64,000 nt of DNA, taken from assembly GCF_900101125.1 (NCBI RefSeq), contig NZ_FNFL01000003.1, forward strand, positions 248,001 through 312,000, written 5' to 3'. The stretch comes from Sediminibacillus albus (lineage in GTDB: Bacteria; Bacillota; Bacilli; Bacillales; Amphibacillaceae). Below, one piece after another: positions 45,543 through 54,776 of the stretch. Positions within the stretch are counted from its first letter, which is position 1; each line of letters opens with the position of its first letter. The notes beneath the pieces were generated by a model. That model did not search any database. It saw only the letters and a list, made by a program, of their open reading frames with translations, and was not told where the DNA came from. A program made the translations under genes and the position numbers.

Positions 45543-45681
45543 AATTATTTGGTTAAAGTAATCTTATCAAATAACTCGGGTTTATGGCAACTAGAAACTT
45601 TGTAATTTCTTTAGTGAAGGAAAGAAGCAGTCTACACAGCAGCTGCTTCTTTCCAGTACTTACACAGACCGGTACCGATTT

Positions 45682-48015
45682 TTAGGCTCTTTCGTATAAA
45701 TCCGCTGGTACCTGATTAATAAACCTGCAGCTATCTCCTAAGGAAAAAACAGCCAAGTGGTGCATCGCTCTCGTACAAGCCGTATACAATAAATTTCTTT
45801 CTAAATCCCGACTGTATTGAGTTGCAGAAGCGTTATAGATAATTGCCGCATCAAATTCTATTCCTTTGGCAAGGTAGGCTGGAATGACAAGTATACCCTT
45901 TTGGAAGGTGTATGCTTCCTCATCCATCAACTTGATATCGAAAATTTCTTTTAGCATTTGATACGCTTCCCGGCTTTCCTGCATTGTCTTACAAATAACG
46001 GCTATCGTTTGATAGTCTTTATCCACATATCGTTTCAATTGTTCCCTGATTGACTGGTGGAGCTTGTCTTTGTCAGCGACTTCTGCAACGGTTGGCTTCT
46101 CTCCTTCTCTATTGAACGCTTCGATAATATCGCCGCCAGGCATGAATGACTTGGTAAACTCTGCAATTGGTTTGGTGGAACGATAGCTTCTCGTTAACGT
46201 GATACGTTCATGGTGCTCTTCCATATCTGCAGATAACAAGGTCGGCTCCTCACTAGCATGAGCATAGATGGCCTGGTTTATATCGCCTAACAGGGTCATT
46301 CTGCTATAAGGAAAAATCTCCTTAAAATAAGCAAACTGAAACGGAGAATAATCTTGTGCTTCATCAATGAAAATATGTCTTATCGTTCGGTTTACTTGAA
46401 AGCCAATCAGCTTATTATAGAAGTATAAGTAAGCGGCGGCTTCCTCCCAGGTTAACGTTTTCGCAGTCAAGTAATCTAAAGACTGACGGCAAATCTCCGC
46501 CCAATTTTCTGGAAGGTCCACTTTTCGCCTGCCGCTCTCTCTTTCCATGAATAGCTTTCTGTAAGTCTTTTCCGGATTAACAAAGCGCATACGCTTGATT
46601 TTCGCCTTAAGAGGATAGAAATTGTCATCAATGATTTTCTTACGTAATAACTGTTCTTCCCTGACAAAGTCATAATACGGATCATCCGACAACTCATCTT
46701 CTTCCTGTAATTTTTTATAGACTTCGAGAAAATCTTCTTTTTCAAGAAGCTGTCCTTCTTCCAGCACCCAATCCTCTGAAAGCTGTTGCCGGCTATATTT
46801 ATCCACTTCCTGTAACAGCCATTTGGCCGTTTCCTCCATTTTATTGGGCAAGGACATAGCTGCATCTAACTGATAAAAATGATCAGCTATGGCCTCCTTG
46901 AGAATGATTACTTCTCCACGGAAAACAATGTTTCGGAACTCCACCCCATCTGTCTGTAATTCAGCGACAAATTGGTCAATTAATTTCTTGTATCCAAGAC
47001 TGGCCTTAAAAGTCATGGCAGCTACCCGGATATCATACTCTTCTTCATCCATTGCCGATAAATAGTATTCCATCTGGGCAAATGGTGTTTCGATATCGAA
47101 CCTGCCGCCTAATCGTTTTTCCAAGTATTCGTGGAAGGTAGTCTGCTGCATATTTTCTTCGCCCAGCTCCGGCAAAACAGTGGCTACATAGCTATTGAAA
47201 AGCGGATTTGGCGAAAACAGCACCATATTATCAGATGATAATACTTCGCGATAGCGGTACAGCAAATAAGCCACCCGCTGCAAGGCAGCTGACGTTTTAC
47301 CGCTGCCGGCTACCCCTTGAACAATCAATAAATCATTCTTTTCATTGCGGATAATTTGGTTTTGTTCCTTCTGGATCGTAGCCACAATGCTTTTCATCTG
47401 GGTACTGGCATTATGGCCAAGCACCGACTGCAGCAAATGGTCCCCGATTGTCAGTCCCGTATCAAACATCCCTTTTAGCTCACTGTTTCTTATAATGTAT
47501 TGTCGTTTTAGTTCAAGTTCGCCAGTTATTGTCTCATCCATTGTTTGATATTCCGCTCGTCCAGGTGGATAGTCATAATATAAGCTGGAGATAGGCGCAC
47601 GCCAGTCGTAGACCAAAAAGTCTTCTTCCTGTTCATCCATTAGCGATGCAATCCCTAAATAAATTTTGTCTGTCTGACTTTCGCCGTCTGCCTGAAAATC
47701 AATCCGGCCGAAATAGGGAGACTCTTTCAACCTGGATAAGGTTTTCAGTTGTTCGCTAAGCTGTCCATGGCTTCTTTCTCTTTCCGACAATAGCTCAGCC
47801 TGTTGTTTTAAACTGGCTTGTGTTTCAATAATATCGTCCGGTTCATCCAGATTTACCGTAACGTCTTCCCAAAAGTTTTTGCGGAGATCAAGTACTCGAT
47901 CTTTGATACCGCCCTTTCTTTCCTCCAGCTCTTTTGCGGTCGACGAAATGACCGCTATCACTTCATCAAGTCGCTCTCTTTCCTGCTTCCAATCTTTTTC
48001 ATCCAAGACGGTCAC
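45682..48015 (-). CDS. helD: RNA polymerase recycling helicase HelD
   Basis: UvrD/Rep-like superfamily 1 ATPase of 777 residues, the length of B. subtilis HelD (YvgS), which binds and releases stalled RNA polymerase. An N-terminal coiled coil (residues about 10-100) precedes the split ATPase: FLVYDWRAPISSLYYDY near 135, Walker A VAGSGKTSAALQRV near 235, Walker B HIFIDEAQDYSPFQ near 555, LLGDINQAIY, and the C-terminal YTACTRAMHHLAVF. The start is GTG 48015, very close to AGGAG; TTG 48006 has better spacing and may be the true start. Confidence 0.92.
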   Translation of the reverse strand: MTVLDEKDWKQERERLDEVIAVISSTAKELEERKGGIKDRVLDLRKNFWEDVTVNLDEPDDIIETQASLKQQAELLSERERSHGQLSEQLKTLSRLKESPYFGRIDFQADGESQTDKIYLGIASLMDEQEEDFLVYDWRAPISSLYYDYPPGRAEYQTMDETITGELELKRQYIIRNSELKGMFDTGLTIGDHLLQSVLGHNASTQMKSIVATIQKEQNQIIRNEKNDLLIVQGVAGSGKTSAALQRVAYLLYRYREVLSSDNMVLFSPNPLFNSYVATVLPELGEENMQQTTFHEYLEKRLGGRFDIETPFAQMEYYLSAMDEEEYDIRVAAMTFKASLGYKKLIDQFVAELQTDGVEFRNIVFRGEVIILKEAIADHFYQLDAAMSLPNKMEETAKWLLQEVDKYSRQQLSEDWVLEEGQLLEKEDFLEVYKKLQEEDELSDDPYYDFVREEQLLRKKIIDDNFYPLKAKIKRMRFVNPEKTYRKLFMERESGRRKVDLPENWAEICRQSLDYLTAKTLTWEEAAAYLYFYNKLIGFQVNRTIRHIFIDEAQDYSPFQFAYFKEIFPYSRMTLLGDINQAIYAHASEEPTLLSADMEEHHERITLTRSYRSTKPIAEFTKSFMPGGDIIEAFNREGEKPTVAEVADKDKLHQSIREQLKRYVDKDYQTIAVICKTMQESREAYQMLKEIFDIKLMDEEAYTFQKGILVIPAYLAKGIEFDAAIIYNASATQYSRDLERNLLYTACTRAMHHLAVFSLGDSCRFINQVPADLYERA

Positions 48016-48069
48016 ACTCCTATTGGCATTCCCAAAATTATACTTGTTCCATTCTTCCCTGTTTTCTGC

Positions 48070-49068
48070 CTACCATTCTAACGCACCTGCTAATAGCTGA
48101 TAACCCTCTAGCTTATCTTCAAAATAATAACTCATCGCTGCCAGCATGAATTCTTCTGTGCCGTACTCATCGCTTAATTGCTGCAGCTGCCGTAAGATGG
48201 TATGAGGCGAACCCACCAGCATTCGCTTGCGGTTTTCCCTAATATGCTGCAGTTCATATGGTGAGAATTCGTATTGGGCAGCTTCTTCTGGAGGAATAAT
48301 CCCTTCACCAGCTTCTCCTCTAGCTATCCGCAGCATTTGCAAGTCCATGCTTCTGGCCTGCCACTCTGCCTCTTCATCCGTTTCAGCACATACCATAAAA
48401 AAGGCTGCCAGCGCTTGAGGCTGTTGTTGAATCGTCGAGGGCCTGAACTGGCGTTGATAGCTTTGAACAACTGACCCTCCATGCTGCCCGCTGATAAATT
48501 GGGCAAATGCATAAGAAATCCCTTGGCCTGAAGCAAGACCGGCACTGCCCCCGCTTGAACCTAACAGCCACAGTTCCGGAACAGTGTCAATTTCCGGCAT
48601 TGCTTTTAATCCGCGATAGCGGTGGTTTTCATTTGTTGACCCGGTCAAGTAATGAATCAGATCTTCAATTTGTTGAGGATAGCTATCCCCATGAGAATGG
48701 TTATTTTCCTGCAACGCCATGGTTGCTAATGGTATTCCGCCTGGTGCCCTGCCAACGCCTAAATCAATGCGTCCTGGATAAAGTGCTTCCAACAGACGGA
48801 AGTTTTCGGCCACCTTGTAAGCACTATAGTGCGGCAGCATCACACCACCGGAACCTATCCTTATAGTAGAAGTGTTAGCAGCAATATGTGGGATTAGCAC
48901 CTCAGGGCTTGAGTGGGCAAGTGTCTCTAAATGATGTTCCGATATCCAGAACCTGTGGTATCCCAATTGTTCGGCTGCTTGGGCTAATGTAACCGTATTG
49001 GCTAATGCCTCCCTCGCATTTCCTCCACGGGGGATAGCAGATTGATCTAATATGCTTAAACGTACCAA
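48070..49068 (-). CDS. LLM-class flavin-dependent oxidoreductase, MsnO8/YceB type
   Basis: Luciferase-fold protein of 332 residues: LSILDQSAIPRG, AEQLGYHRFWISEHHLETLAHSSPEV near residue 35, RIGSGGVMLPHYSAYKVAENFRLLEALYPGRIDLGVGRAPG (residues about 71-111), and ELWLLGSSGGSAGLA near 167. This subgroup is widespread and of unknown substrate. TTG start (49068) seven bases after GGAGGAG. Not closely similar to the SAM-regulated LLM protein at 44236, so the two are not a recent duplication. 54 bases upstream of helD; possible operon. Confidence 0.88.
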   Translation of the reverse strand: MVRLSILDQSAIPRGGNAREALANTVTLAQAAEQLGYHRFWISEHHLETLAHSSPEVLIPHIAANTSTIRIGSGGVMLPHYSAYKVAENFRLLEALYPGRIDLGVGRAPGGIPLATMALQENNHSHGDSYPQQIEDLIHYLTGSTNENHRYRGLKAMPEIDTVPELWLLGSSGGSAGLASGQGISYAFAQFISGQHGGSVVQSYQRQFRPSTIQQQPQALAAFFMVCAETDEEAEWQARSMDLQMLRIARGEAGEGIIPPEEAAQYEFSPYELQHIRENRKRMLVGSPHTILRQLQQLSDEYGTEEFMLAAMSYYFEDKLEGYQLLAGALEW

Positions 49069-49117
49069 GTAATCTCCTCCAGTCCTAATAAAAACAAAAG
49101 CGGAAACGGCAGTTTTG

Positions 49118-49331
49118 TTATATATCCAGCCATTCTTTCACAGGAAAAATTTTTGCCATAGTCAGTTCCTGTTTCTTTTGGTAATAAGTATTAGTTATTG
49201 TAATATCGTACAACTGAAAATATGTATTTTCTAATTTCTTGCACATACTTCCTCTATACGCTACCGCCATTAGAAATAGCAAAGACGGCTGCCTTTTTAT
49301 ATTTAGCCACATATGAATGAATTTCCTTCAT
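49118..49331 (-). pseudogene. Small gene apparently broken by a frameshift
   Basis: A strong start (GGAGGAAAATCG before ATG 49331) opens a frame MKEIHSYVAKYKKAAVFAIS that stops after 25 codons at 49254. The +1 frame, open from at least 49312, continues YRGSMCKKLENTYFQLYDI to a stop at 49118. Joined, they would encode about 70 residues. An A5 run near 49300 is a natural slip site. No family recognised; alternatively the 25-residue peptide is the real product. Confidence 0.45.
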
Positions 49332-49581
49332 CGATTTTCCTCCGTTTTTTGCCTTGGGGTTATTATACGTTATTGCGGGAATCGTTAGGTGGGAAAATAT
49401 TCTATTTTGCTGTTTAATTTAGGAGTCCGCTTACTTTTTTTCAGGATAATCCTGCTGTTATTGCAAATTTCTTTCTATTTGATGGTCCATCCGCTAATAT
49501 ATTTAGTGTTACGAAATATTTGGAAAGAAGTGATTTGTCATCACCAACCAAGAGAAAACTGCGAAAAGAAATTTAAGCATC

Positions 49582-50766
49582 ATGTGGTTTGCCAACTTTT
49601 TTATCGCGGGAAGTATCACCATGGTGTTACCGTTTATCTCGTTATATATTGAAACGCTTGGGAATTTTTCTAGTAAATACGTGCAGAATTGGTCCGGCTG
49701 GACCTTTGGAATAACCTTTGTAGCCGCTTTTATTTTTTCGCCCATCTGGGGGAAAATCGGCGATCGTTATGGAAGAAAACTAGTATTGGTCATATCAGCT
49801 GTCGGTCTATGCGTTTCCGTATTCCTAATGGGATTTGTCACAACTGTTTGGCAGCTGTTTTTTTTGCGGTTGTTTATGGGGGTCTTCACTGGATTTATTT
49901 CCATGTCCCAGGCACTAATTTCCACCCAAACACCTAAACATATAGCTGGAAGGGTTCTGGGCACCCTGCAGACAGGAAGCATCACCGGCAGTTTGATGGG
50001 ACCCTTGATTGGCGGATTGTTAGCTGATTCCCTTGGCTATGCTGCTACCTTTAAAAGCATTTCCATTGCACTGCTAATCTCTGCCGTGCTTGTTTTAACA
50101 GGGATTAAAGAACAAAGAATCAAAGAAGCCGGCAAGCAAACGACCTTTTCCAGCAGGGAAGTTTTGCTGCATATCGTCCGCCACCCGATGCTATTAATTG
50201 TTATGCTGATTTCCATGTTTGTGCAGATTGCCCATTTCAGCATCCAGCCAATCTTGTCTCTATATGTAGGGGAATTACATGGACCGGTTAATTTAGCCCT
50301 TTTTTCAGGTATTGCTTTTTCAGCAGCAGGTCTTGGCAATTTGTTAATGGCGAGAAACTGGGGGAAAATCGGAGACCGTGTAGGTTATATAAAAATTCTT
50401 GTGTTTTTACTATTCATGGCAGGAATCGTTTATTTCCCGGGAGCGTTTGTCACAAATATTTGGCAGCTGGTCATTTTAAGATTCTTCCTTGGCGTCGCCA
50501 TCGGCGGAATTATACCGGTGCGCATCGCATACATCCGGCAGGAGGCACCTATTTCTATGCAGGGAGAAGTGCTGGGCTACAATACGAGCATCCGCTTTTT
50601 CGGAAATATGATTGGCCCCGCCCTTGGCGGTATGTTGTCCGGTTATTTCGGCTTTTCGTCGGTATTCTTTGTCACTAGCAGTTTACTAGTGTTAAGCGGA
50701 TTCGTTTTGCTAGCGACGATGTATCGCCATCCAGCCTTGTCCAGGCAGCATTCCCATTCTCATTGA
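49582..50766 (+). CDS. Major facilitator superfamily multidrug-type exporter
   Basis: Twelve-helix MFS transporter, 394 residues as drawn. It has the DHA1 motif A GKIGDRYGRKLVLV near residue 57, motif A' GKIGDRVGYIKILV in the second half, and a His-rich end (RQHSHSH). Related to YttB/YfmO-type drug exporters. The start is doubtful: ATG 49582 lacks a ribosome site, while the open frame upstream (VITNQEKTAKRNLSI) fits the family and is preceded by AAGAAGTGAT, yet has only GTC or ATC as possible starts before a stop at 49531. Confidence 0.85.
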   Translation: MWFANFFIAGSITMVLPFISLYIETLGNFSSKYVQNWSGWTFGITFVAAFIFSPIWGKIGDRYGRKLVLVISAVGLCVSVFLMGFVTTVWQLFFLRLFMGVFTGFISMSQALISTQTPKHIAGRVLGTLQTGSITGSLMGPLIGGLLADSLGYAATFKSISIALLISAVLVLTGIKEQRIKEAGKQTTFSSREVLLHIVRHPMLLIVMLISMFVQIAHFSIQPILSLYVGELHGPVNLALFSGIAFSAAGLGNLLMARNWGKIGDRVGYIKILVFLLFMAGIVYFPGAFVTNIWQLVILRFFLGVAIGGIIPVRIAYIRQEAPISMQGEVLGYNTSIRFFGNMIGPALGGMLSGYFGFSSVFFVTSSLLVLSGFVLLATMYRHPALSRQHSHSH

Positions 50767-50795
50767 GTAGCAGATATTGAATTTTAGTAATTAAA

Positions 50796-50835
50796 AACAA
50801 CAGCAGCCGGCTGGAATCGGCTACTGTTGTTATTC
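50796..50835. terminator. Bidirectional terminator
   Basis: AACAACAGCAGCCG (50796-50809) pairs with CGGCTACTGTTGTT (50818-50831), between the convergent exporter and N-monooxygenase genes. Confidence 0.88.
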
Positions 50836-52140
50836 TCCATCCATTGAAAACTGCTGAAAAATAGTATCACGCTGGTTCGCGTATACTTCTCTTCCGGCCA
50901 GCAAATTAATAATATGAACATTTCTTTGGACAGATAACCCGAGATTGGTAGCTCCCGCTCCGTGGGAGTGTTCCAAGTTGGTCAACACAAAAAATTGATT
51001 TTGGCGTGGTTGCTTAAAGGCAAGCTGATAATCACGCATGACCCGGTACCGTTTATCATCCTCCCATTCGATTTTCGCTGCGTACCGATTATTAAACCAT
51101 TCGGGAACCGCCGGCTTATAGCCAGTAGCAAAAATCACCTTTTCTGCAGGATAATCAAATGTCTTATCCTGCTGCCACTGATGGCATGTTAGCTTGTACC
51201 CGCCCTGTGCAGCAGTAAGAGCGGTAACTTCTGTTAGTGGTTGAATCGTAACCGGTAATTTCCTCCCACCGTGCGATTTTTGATAGAGGGTGTTGTAAAT
51301 TTCCGTTAATGTGTCTGGATCAATGCCTTTTCGCAGCTTATCCAGCATAGTCAACGTTTCTATGCGCTGGCTAAAGGCTAAGGAATGAAAATAATCCACA
51401 TAATCAGGGGAGAAAAACTCCTGCCCTAATTTCGCTTGTTCTAACTGAAACAAGCCAACCGATCTGGTGAACAACGTTAATTGAAAGCTATGATTATCCA
51501 GTTCCTTCAACAAGTCCAGGAATACCTCCGCTGCACTTTGGCCAGAGCCAACGATTGCAATACTGCCTGACTCAACCAACTTCTCTTTTTCATCCATATA
51601 ACTGCTGGTATGAACGACATCTTCCCGTGGATAATTGTCATCCATGGACTTAGGAACCACAGGTCTGCTGCCTGTGCCCATTACTACATGGCGGCCATAT
51701 ACGGAAAAACGTTTCCCGCTGCCTGTGTCTTCTATTACTGCCTCATAACAAGGTTGATCGTCATCCACGTGGTCCACCACATCTATTACTCTTGAACGAA
51801 AGCGGAGATTACCAAGTTTGTTGACCGCCCACCGCAAGTAATCGTTATATTCTTCGCGGGGGACCTCAAACTTTTTATAAAAATAAAACTGGTACATCCT
51901 ATTTTGCTCATGCAAATAATTCAAATATGTAAAACGGCTGGTCGGATCAGCAAATGTCACCAGGTCTGCCAGAAATGGAACTTGCAGTGTCGCCCCTTCA
52001 AGCAGCATCCCCGGATGCCATGCAAATTGCTCCGATTCATCAAAAAAAACCGCTTCAAGCTCCGTCTTCTCCAGCAGGGCTGCCAATCCAAGATTATATG
52101 GGCCAACACCAATACCTATTAAGTCATATACCTTTTCCAT
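50830..52140 (-). CDS. Siderophore-type lysine/ornithine N-monooxygenase
   Basis: Flavin-dependent N-hydroxylase of the IucD/SidA/PvdA family, 436 residues from ATG 52140. FAD motif GIGVGPYNLGLAALL at residues 9-23, FAWHPGMLLEGATLQVPFLADLV near 43, NADPH motif IVGSGQSAAEVFLDLL near 195, and the C-terminal GAGATNLGLSVQR near 405. It makes the hydroxylamine that becomes a hydroxamate iron ligand. No siderophore synthetase, acetylase or transporter gene lies nearby, and no Fur box is visible, so its pathway is either elsewhere or lost. Confidence 0.88.
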   Translation of the reverse strand: MEKVYDLIGIGVGPYNLGLAALLEKTELEAVFFDESEQFAWHPGMLLEGATLQVPFLADLVTFADPTSRFTYLNYLHEQNRMYQFYFYKKFEVPREEYNDYLRWAVNKLGNLRFRSRVIDVVDHVDDDQPCYEAVIEDTGSGKRFSVYGRHVVMGTGSRPVVPKSMDDNYPREDVVHTSSYMDEKEKLVESGSIAIVGSGQSAAEVFLDLLKELDNHSFQLTLFTRSVGLFQLEQAKLGQEFFSPDYVDYFHSLAFSQRIETLTMLDKLRKGIDPDTLTEIYNTLYQKSHGGRKLPVTIQPLTEVTALTAAQGGYKLTCHQWQQDKTFDYPAEKVIFATGYKPAVPEWFNNRYAAKIEWEDDKRYRVMRDYQLAFKQPRQNQFFVLTNLEHSHGAGATNLGLSVQRNVHIINLLAGREVYANQRDTIFQQFSMDGE

Positions 52141-52187
52141 ATTCACCACTTCCTTATCACATTCGAGTCTACCACTAAATCTTCAAT

Positions 52188-53516
52188 TTATTCTTTATTT
52201 GTAGTGGATGAGACTTCCGGCCTGTCCTGCCTCCAGCATTGTTCCAGAACGATTACCAGGATTGTCCCTACCAGCAAACCGTTACTGGCGAGGTTTTGAA
52301 TTAACAACGGCAGCTCCGCAAATACTTCCATCGGCAGAAACATACTGCCAATTCCAAATAAATAAGACACTCCGATAATTGTCAGACGACGGGAGTCTAG
52401 TTGCTCACTGGCAATATTGCTCAGTCCTAACCCCATTAACTGGACAAACGTCGCCAGGATGGCTGCGTTGGCAATTGGTGCGGGAATCCCGGAAATCCAG
52501 GCAACGATTGGCGGAAAGAACGCTACCAGGATCAACAAGCCTGAGGCAAATAAAAATGGCTGCTTTCGTGTTTGACCGGTCATTTTGATAAATCCGGCCG
52601 ATGTTGCCAAAGGCACGTTGGCTATAGCTGAAAACACCCCTACCAGCCCATGGTTTACACCAAGAATAGCGCTTCCTCGGTTGATCTGTTTGCTTGAGTA
52701 AGATGCTTTTCCATAAACGGACTGACTTGTCGCCACTACAGAAGCCACAACATTGGAAAGTAAAATAACCGCAGTAATAAACGCGATTGGCACCACACTC
52801 CAATCCATACGCGGAGCCCCCCAGGCAAACCATTCAGGTAAAGCAAACCTGGTCATGTTCGTGGTTTCCAAGGGAGTATTGCCAACAAAGATGCCATAAG
52901 AGACCCAGCCAATGACTATACCAATCAACACTGCATAATTGCCGAGCCAGCCCCTTGCAAATATTGAAAGGCCTAATACAATAAAAAAGGTGATAAATGC
53001 TATAATTGCTTCCGTCCCATGGATTGCCTCAATCTTCTGTTGAATGCCAAGCATTCCCTTTAAAAAAGTTCCGCTAAGCTGCACGGTCAATAAAAACAGA
53101 AAAGAGCCTGTCACCAATGGGGTAAATAATGGAAGCAGTTTTTCGGCCAGCCGGAATGCTCCAAACAGTATGAGAAATCCGCCAGTAAACAACATAGCTG
53201 TTTCCACCGATTGCAGTGTCTGTCCAGCATTCATCCCCTGCTGTGCTCCAGTAACGGCCATCACAGAAAAAATACTAATCCACAGTCCAGCAGGCCCTTC
53301 CATAATTGGTAAACGGTGGCCAACCAAGCCTTGCAGCAAGGAAGCAACTCCTACAATAAAAAAAGTCCGCTGCATCAAGCCGGCAACTTCAGTAAAATCC
53401 ATTTCATATAATGAGCCGATGACGATCGGCAATGCAACGGAACTAGCAAGCAAAAAAATAAACCATTGCAATGTCTCCAGCCCCGTTTTCGATATCGCCA
53501 TTTTCGAATAAACCAT
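52188..53516 (-). CDS. NCS2-family purine/pyrimidine permease
   Basis: Membrane transporter of 442 residues with about 14 segments. NCS2 features: GLETLQWFIFLLASSVALP near residue 12, RLPIMEGPAGLWISI near 68, and the helix-10 region NHGLVGVFSAIANVPLATSAGFIKMTGQ near 285. Proton-coupled uptake of uracil, xanthine or another nucleobase; substrate cannot be fixed. ATG follows GGAGGTCGAC. Located 47 bases upstream of the N-monooxygenase gene on the same strand. Confidence 0.85.
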   Translation of the reverse strand: MVYSKMAISKTGLETLQWFIFLLASSVALPIVIGSLYEMDFTEVAGLMQRTFFIVGVASLLQGLVGHRLPIMEGPAGLWISIFSVMAVTGAQQGMNAGQTLQSVETAMLFTGGFLILFGAFRLAEKLLPLFTPLVTGSFLFLLTVQLSGTFLKGMLGIQQKIEAIHGTEAIIAFITFFIVLGLSIFARGWLGNYAVLIGIVIGWVSYGIFVGNTPLETTNMTRFALPEWFAWGAPRMDWSVVPIAFITAVILLSNVVASVVATSQSVYGKASYSSKQINRGSAILGVNHGLVGVFSAIANVPLATSAGFIKMTGQTRKQPFLFASGLLILVAFFPPIVAWISGIPAPIANAAILATFVQLMGLGLSNIASEQLDSRRLTIIGVSYLFGIGSMFLPMEVFAELPLLIQNLASNGLLVGTILVIVLEQCWRQDRPEVSSTTNKE

Positions 53517-53577
53517 GTCGACCTCCGCTCCTCAAGCCAAAGATTCAGGTGATATAGTTCTTACCTATCATAATAGG

Positions 53578-53612
53578 AAAAAGCCGCTATCGTCTATCAT
53601 AGCGGCTTTTCT
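53578..53612 (-). terminator. Terminator of the DUF1002 gene
   Basis: AAAAGCCGCTAT pairs with ATAGCGGCTTTT around an 8-base loop just after the minus-strand stop. Confidence 0.88.
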
Positions 53613-53624
53613 CTAGTTATTTGT

Positions 53625-54545
53625 TTAATTGAATAACCCTTTAATCCCATTAATCAACCGTTGGAAAAAATCGGCTACTCCCTGCCAGAATCCTTCATTG
53701 CCGGCCACTTCATCCAGCTTTGAACGAATATCGCTGGCAATATCGTCTAACTGGCCGCGCACATTATCAAAGTCAATATTGATATTCCGCATTTTTTCAA
53801 ACAGATTGGTCAACATAGCTTTATCTTCTTCACTTAGCTCTATGTTAAGCTTATCCAGCTGTTCCTGGACAATCTGTTCTACTTCTTCTTTAGTAGCAGG
53901 ATTTTGTTCAGCAATCTGCTGTTTAATTTGCGTTAGCAGTTCACTTACTTTTTCCTGATCCATCCCTTCGTTATCAGCCAGATCAGTTGCTACATTCAAC
54001 TCTTCATTTGCCACTTCCATACGGTCTTTATCTAAGCTTTCACCTTCCACGTTGAATGCTTTATATATACCCGTCAATGCAGAGTGACCGGTTACTTTCT
54101 TTGGGGAAGCAACATCCACCACTGCATTTTCCACGCCAGCGGTCAATAATGCATTTGCATACATTTCATTCGTAACTTCGGTAATATTCTCAGAATTAAC
54201 CACGTTGATTACTAACCCGCTTCCTTCTTCCTTGCGAGTGATTTTGGCAGATGAAAACATCCGTGAATTCGGATCTCCATCAATATAATTAACAAGGTCT
54301 TCTGCTGTGACAGTATATTCATCGACCATTTCAGGGTCATCGACATCGAGCAAGCTTCTGACTTCTTCCTTCTGGGCCTCTGTCAATGTTTCTCCATAAA
54401 CGACCCGCGGCACTCCAAGTTTTTCATTAATAACTTCACTACTGTCTTTTCCATTGCCCTCACTAGCAAATACACTTGAACCCGTCATACTTACAAAGCC
54501 TATGACTAACATCAAAATAAACGATAATTTAAACCATTTGCTCAT
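53625..54545 (-). CDS. DUF1002 secreted protein (YpuA-like)
   Basis: 306 residues with a signal peptide (MSKWFKLSFILMLVIGFVSMTGSSVFASE), then the DUF1002 domain: SSAKITRKEEGSGLVINVVNSENIT near residue 98 and MYANALLTAGVENAVVDVASPKKVTGHSALTGIYKAF (about 128-164). An acidic helical C-terminal part with possible coiled coil (residues 205-290) ends in FFQRLINGIKGLF. It matches B. subtilis YpuA in order and length. Role unknown; a cell-envelope location is likely. Confidence 0.88.
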   Translation of the reverse strand: MSKWFKLSFILMLVIGFVSMTGSSVFASEGNGKDSSEVINEKLGVPRVVYGETLTEAQKEEVRSLLDVDDPEMVDEYTVTAEDLVNYIDGDPNSRMFSSAKITRKEEGSGLVINVVNSENITEVTNEMYANALLTAGVENAVVDVASPKKVTGHSALTGIYKAFNVEGESLDKDRMEVANEELNVATDLADNEGMDQEKVSELLTQIKQQIAEQNPATKEEVEQIVQEQLDKLNIELSEEDKAMLTNLFEKMRNINIDFDNVRGQLDDIASDIRSKLDEVAGNEGFWQGVADFFQRLINGIKGLFN

Positions 54546-54776
54546 TATGTGTTGATTCTCCTTTTTGGAAATCGATTAATTATGGTTGTCCCATCATTAT
54601 TATTATGCTCGTTTTCTTATAATATGGGAAGTTATTTGTGAAACTGCAGAGACAATTCTGATAGCAGCAACGGTTTCTACTATACCAACATTTCTAAACA
54701 ACTGAATCGGCCTTAGGTTGTATTTTACAGATTGCAGTTTTCAGAAACTCCGATTTGCCAATACAACCACCAAAAG

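Noticed and set aside
46476-46865. 129-codon alternative minus-strand frame inside helD
   Set aside because: Out-of-frame shadow, Arg/Lys/Ser-rich, no start signals, inside an intact helD.
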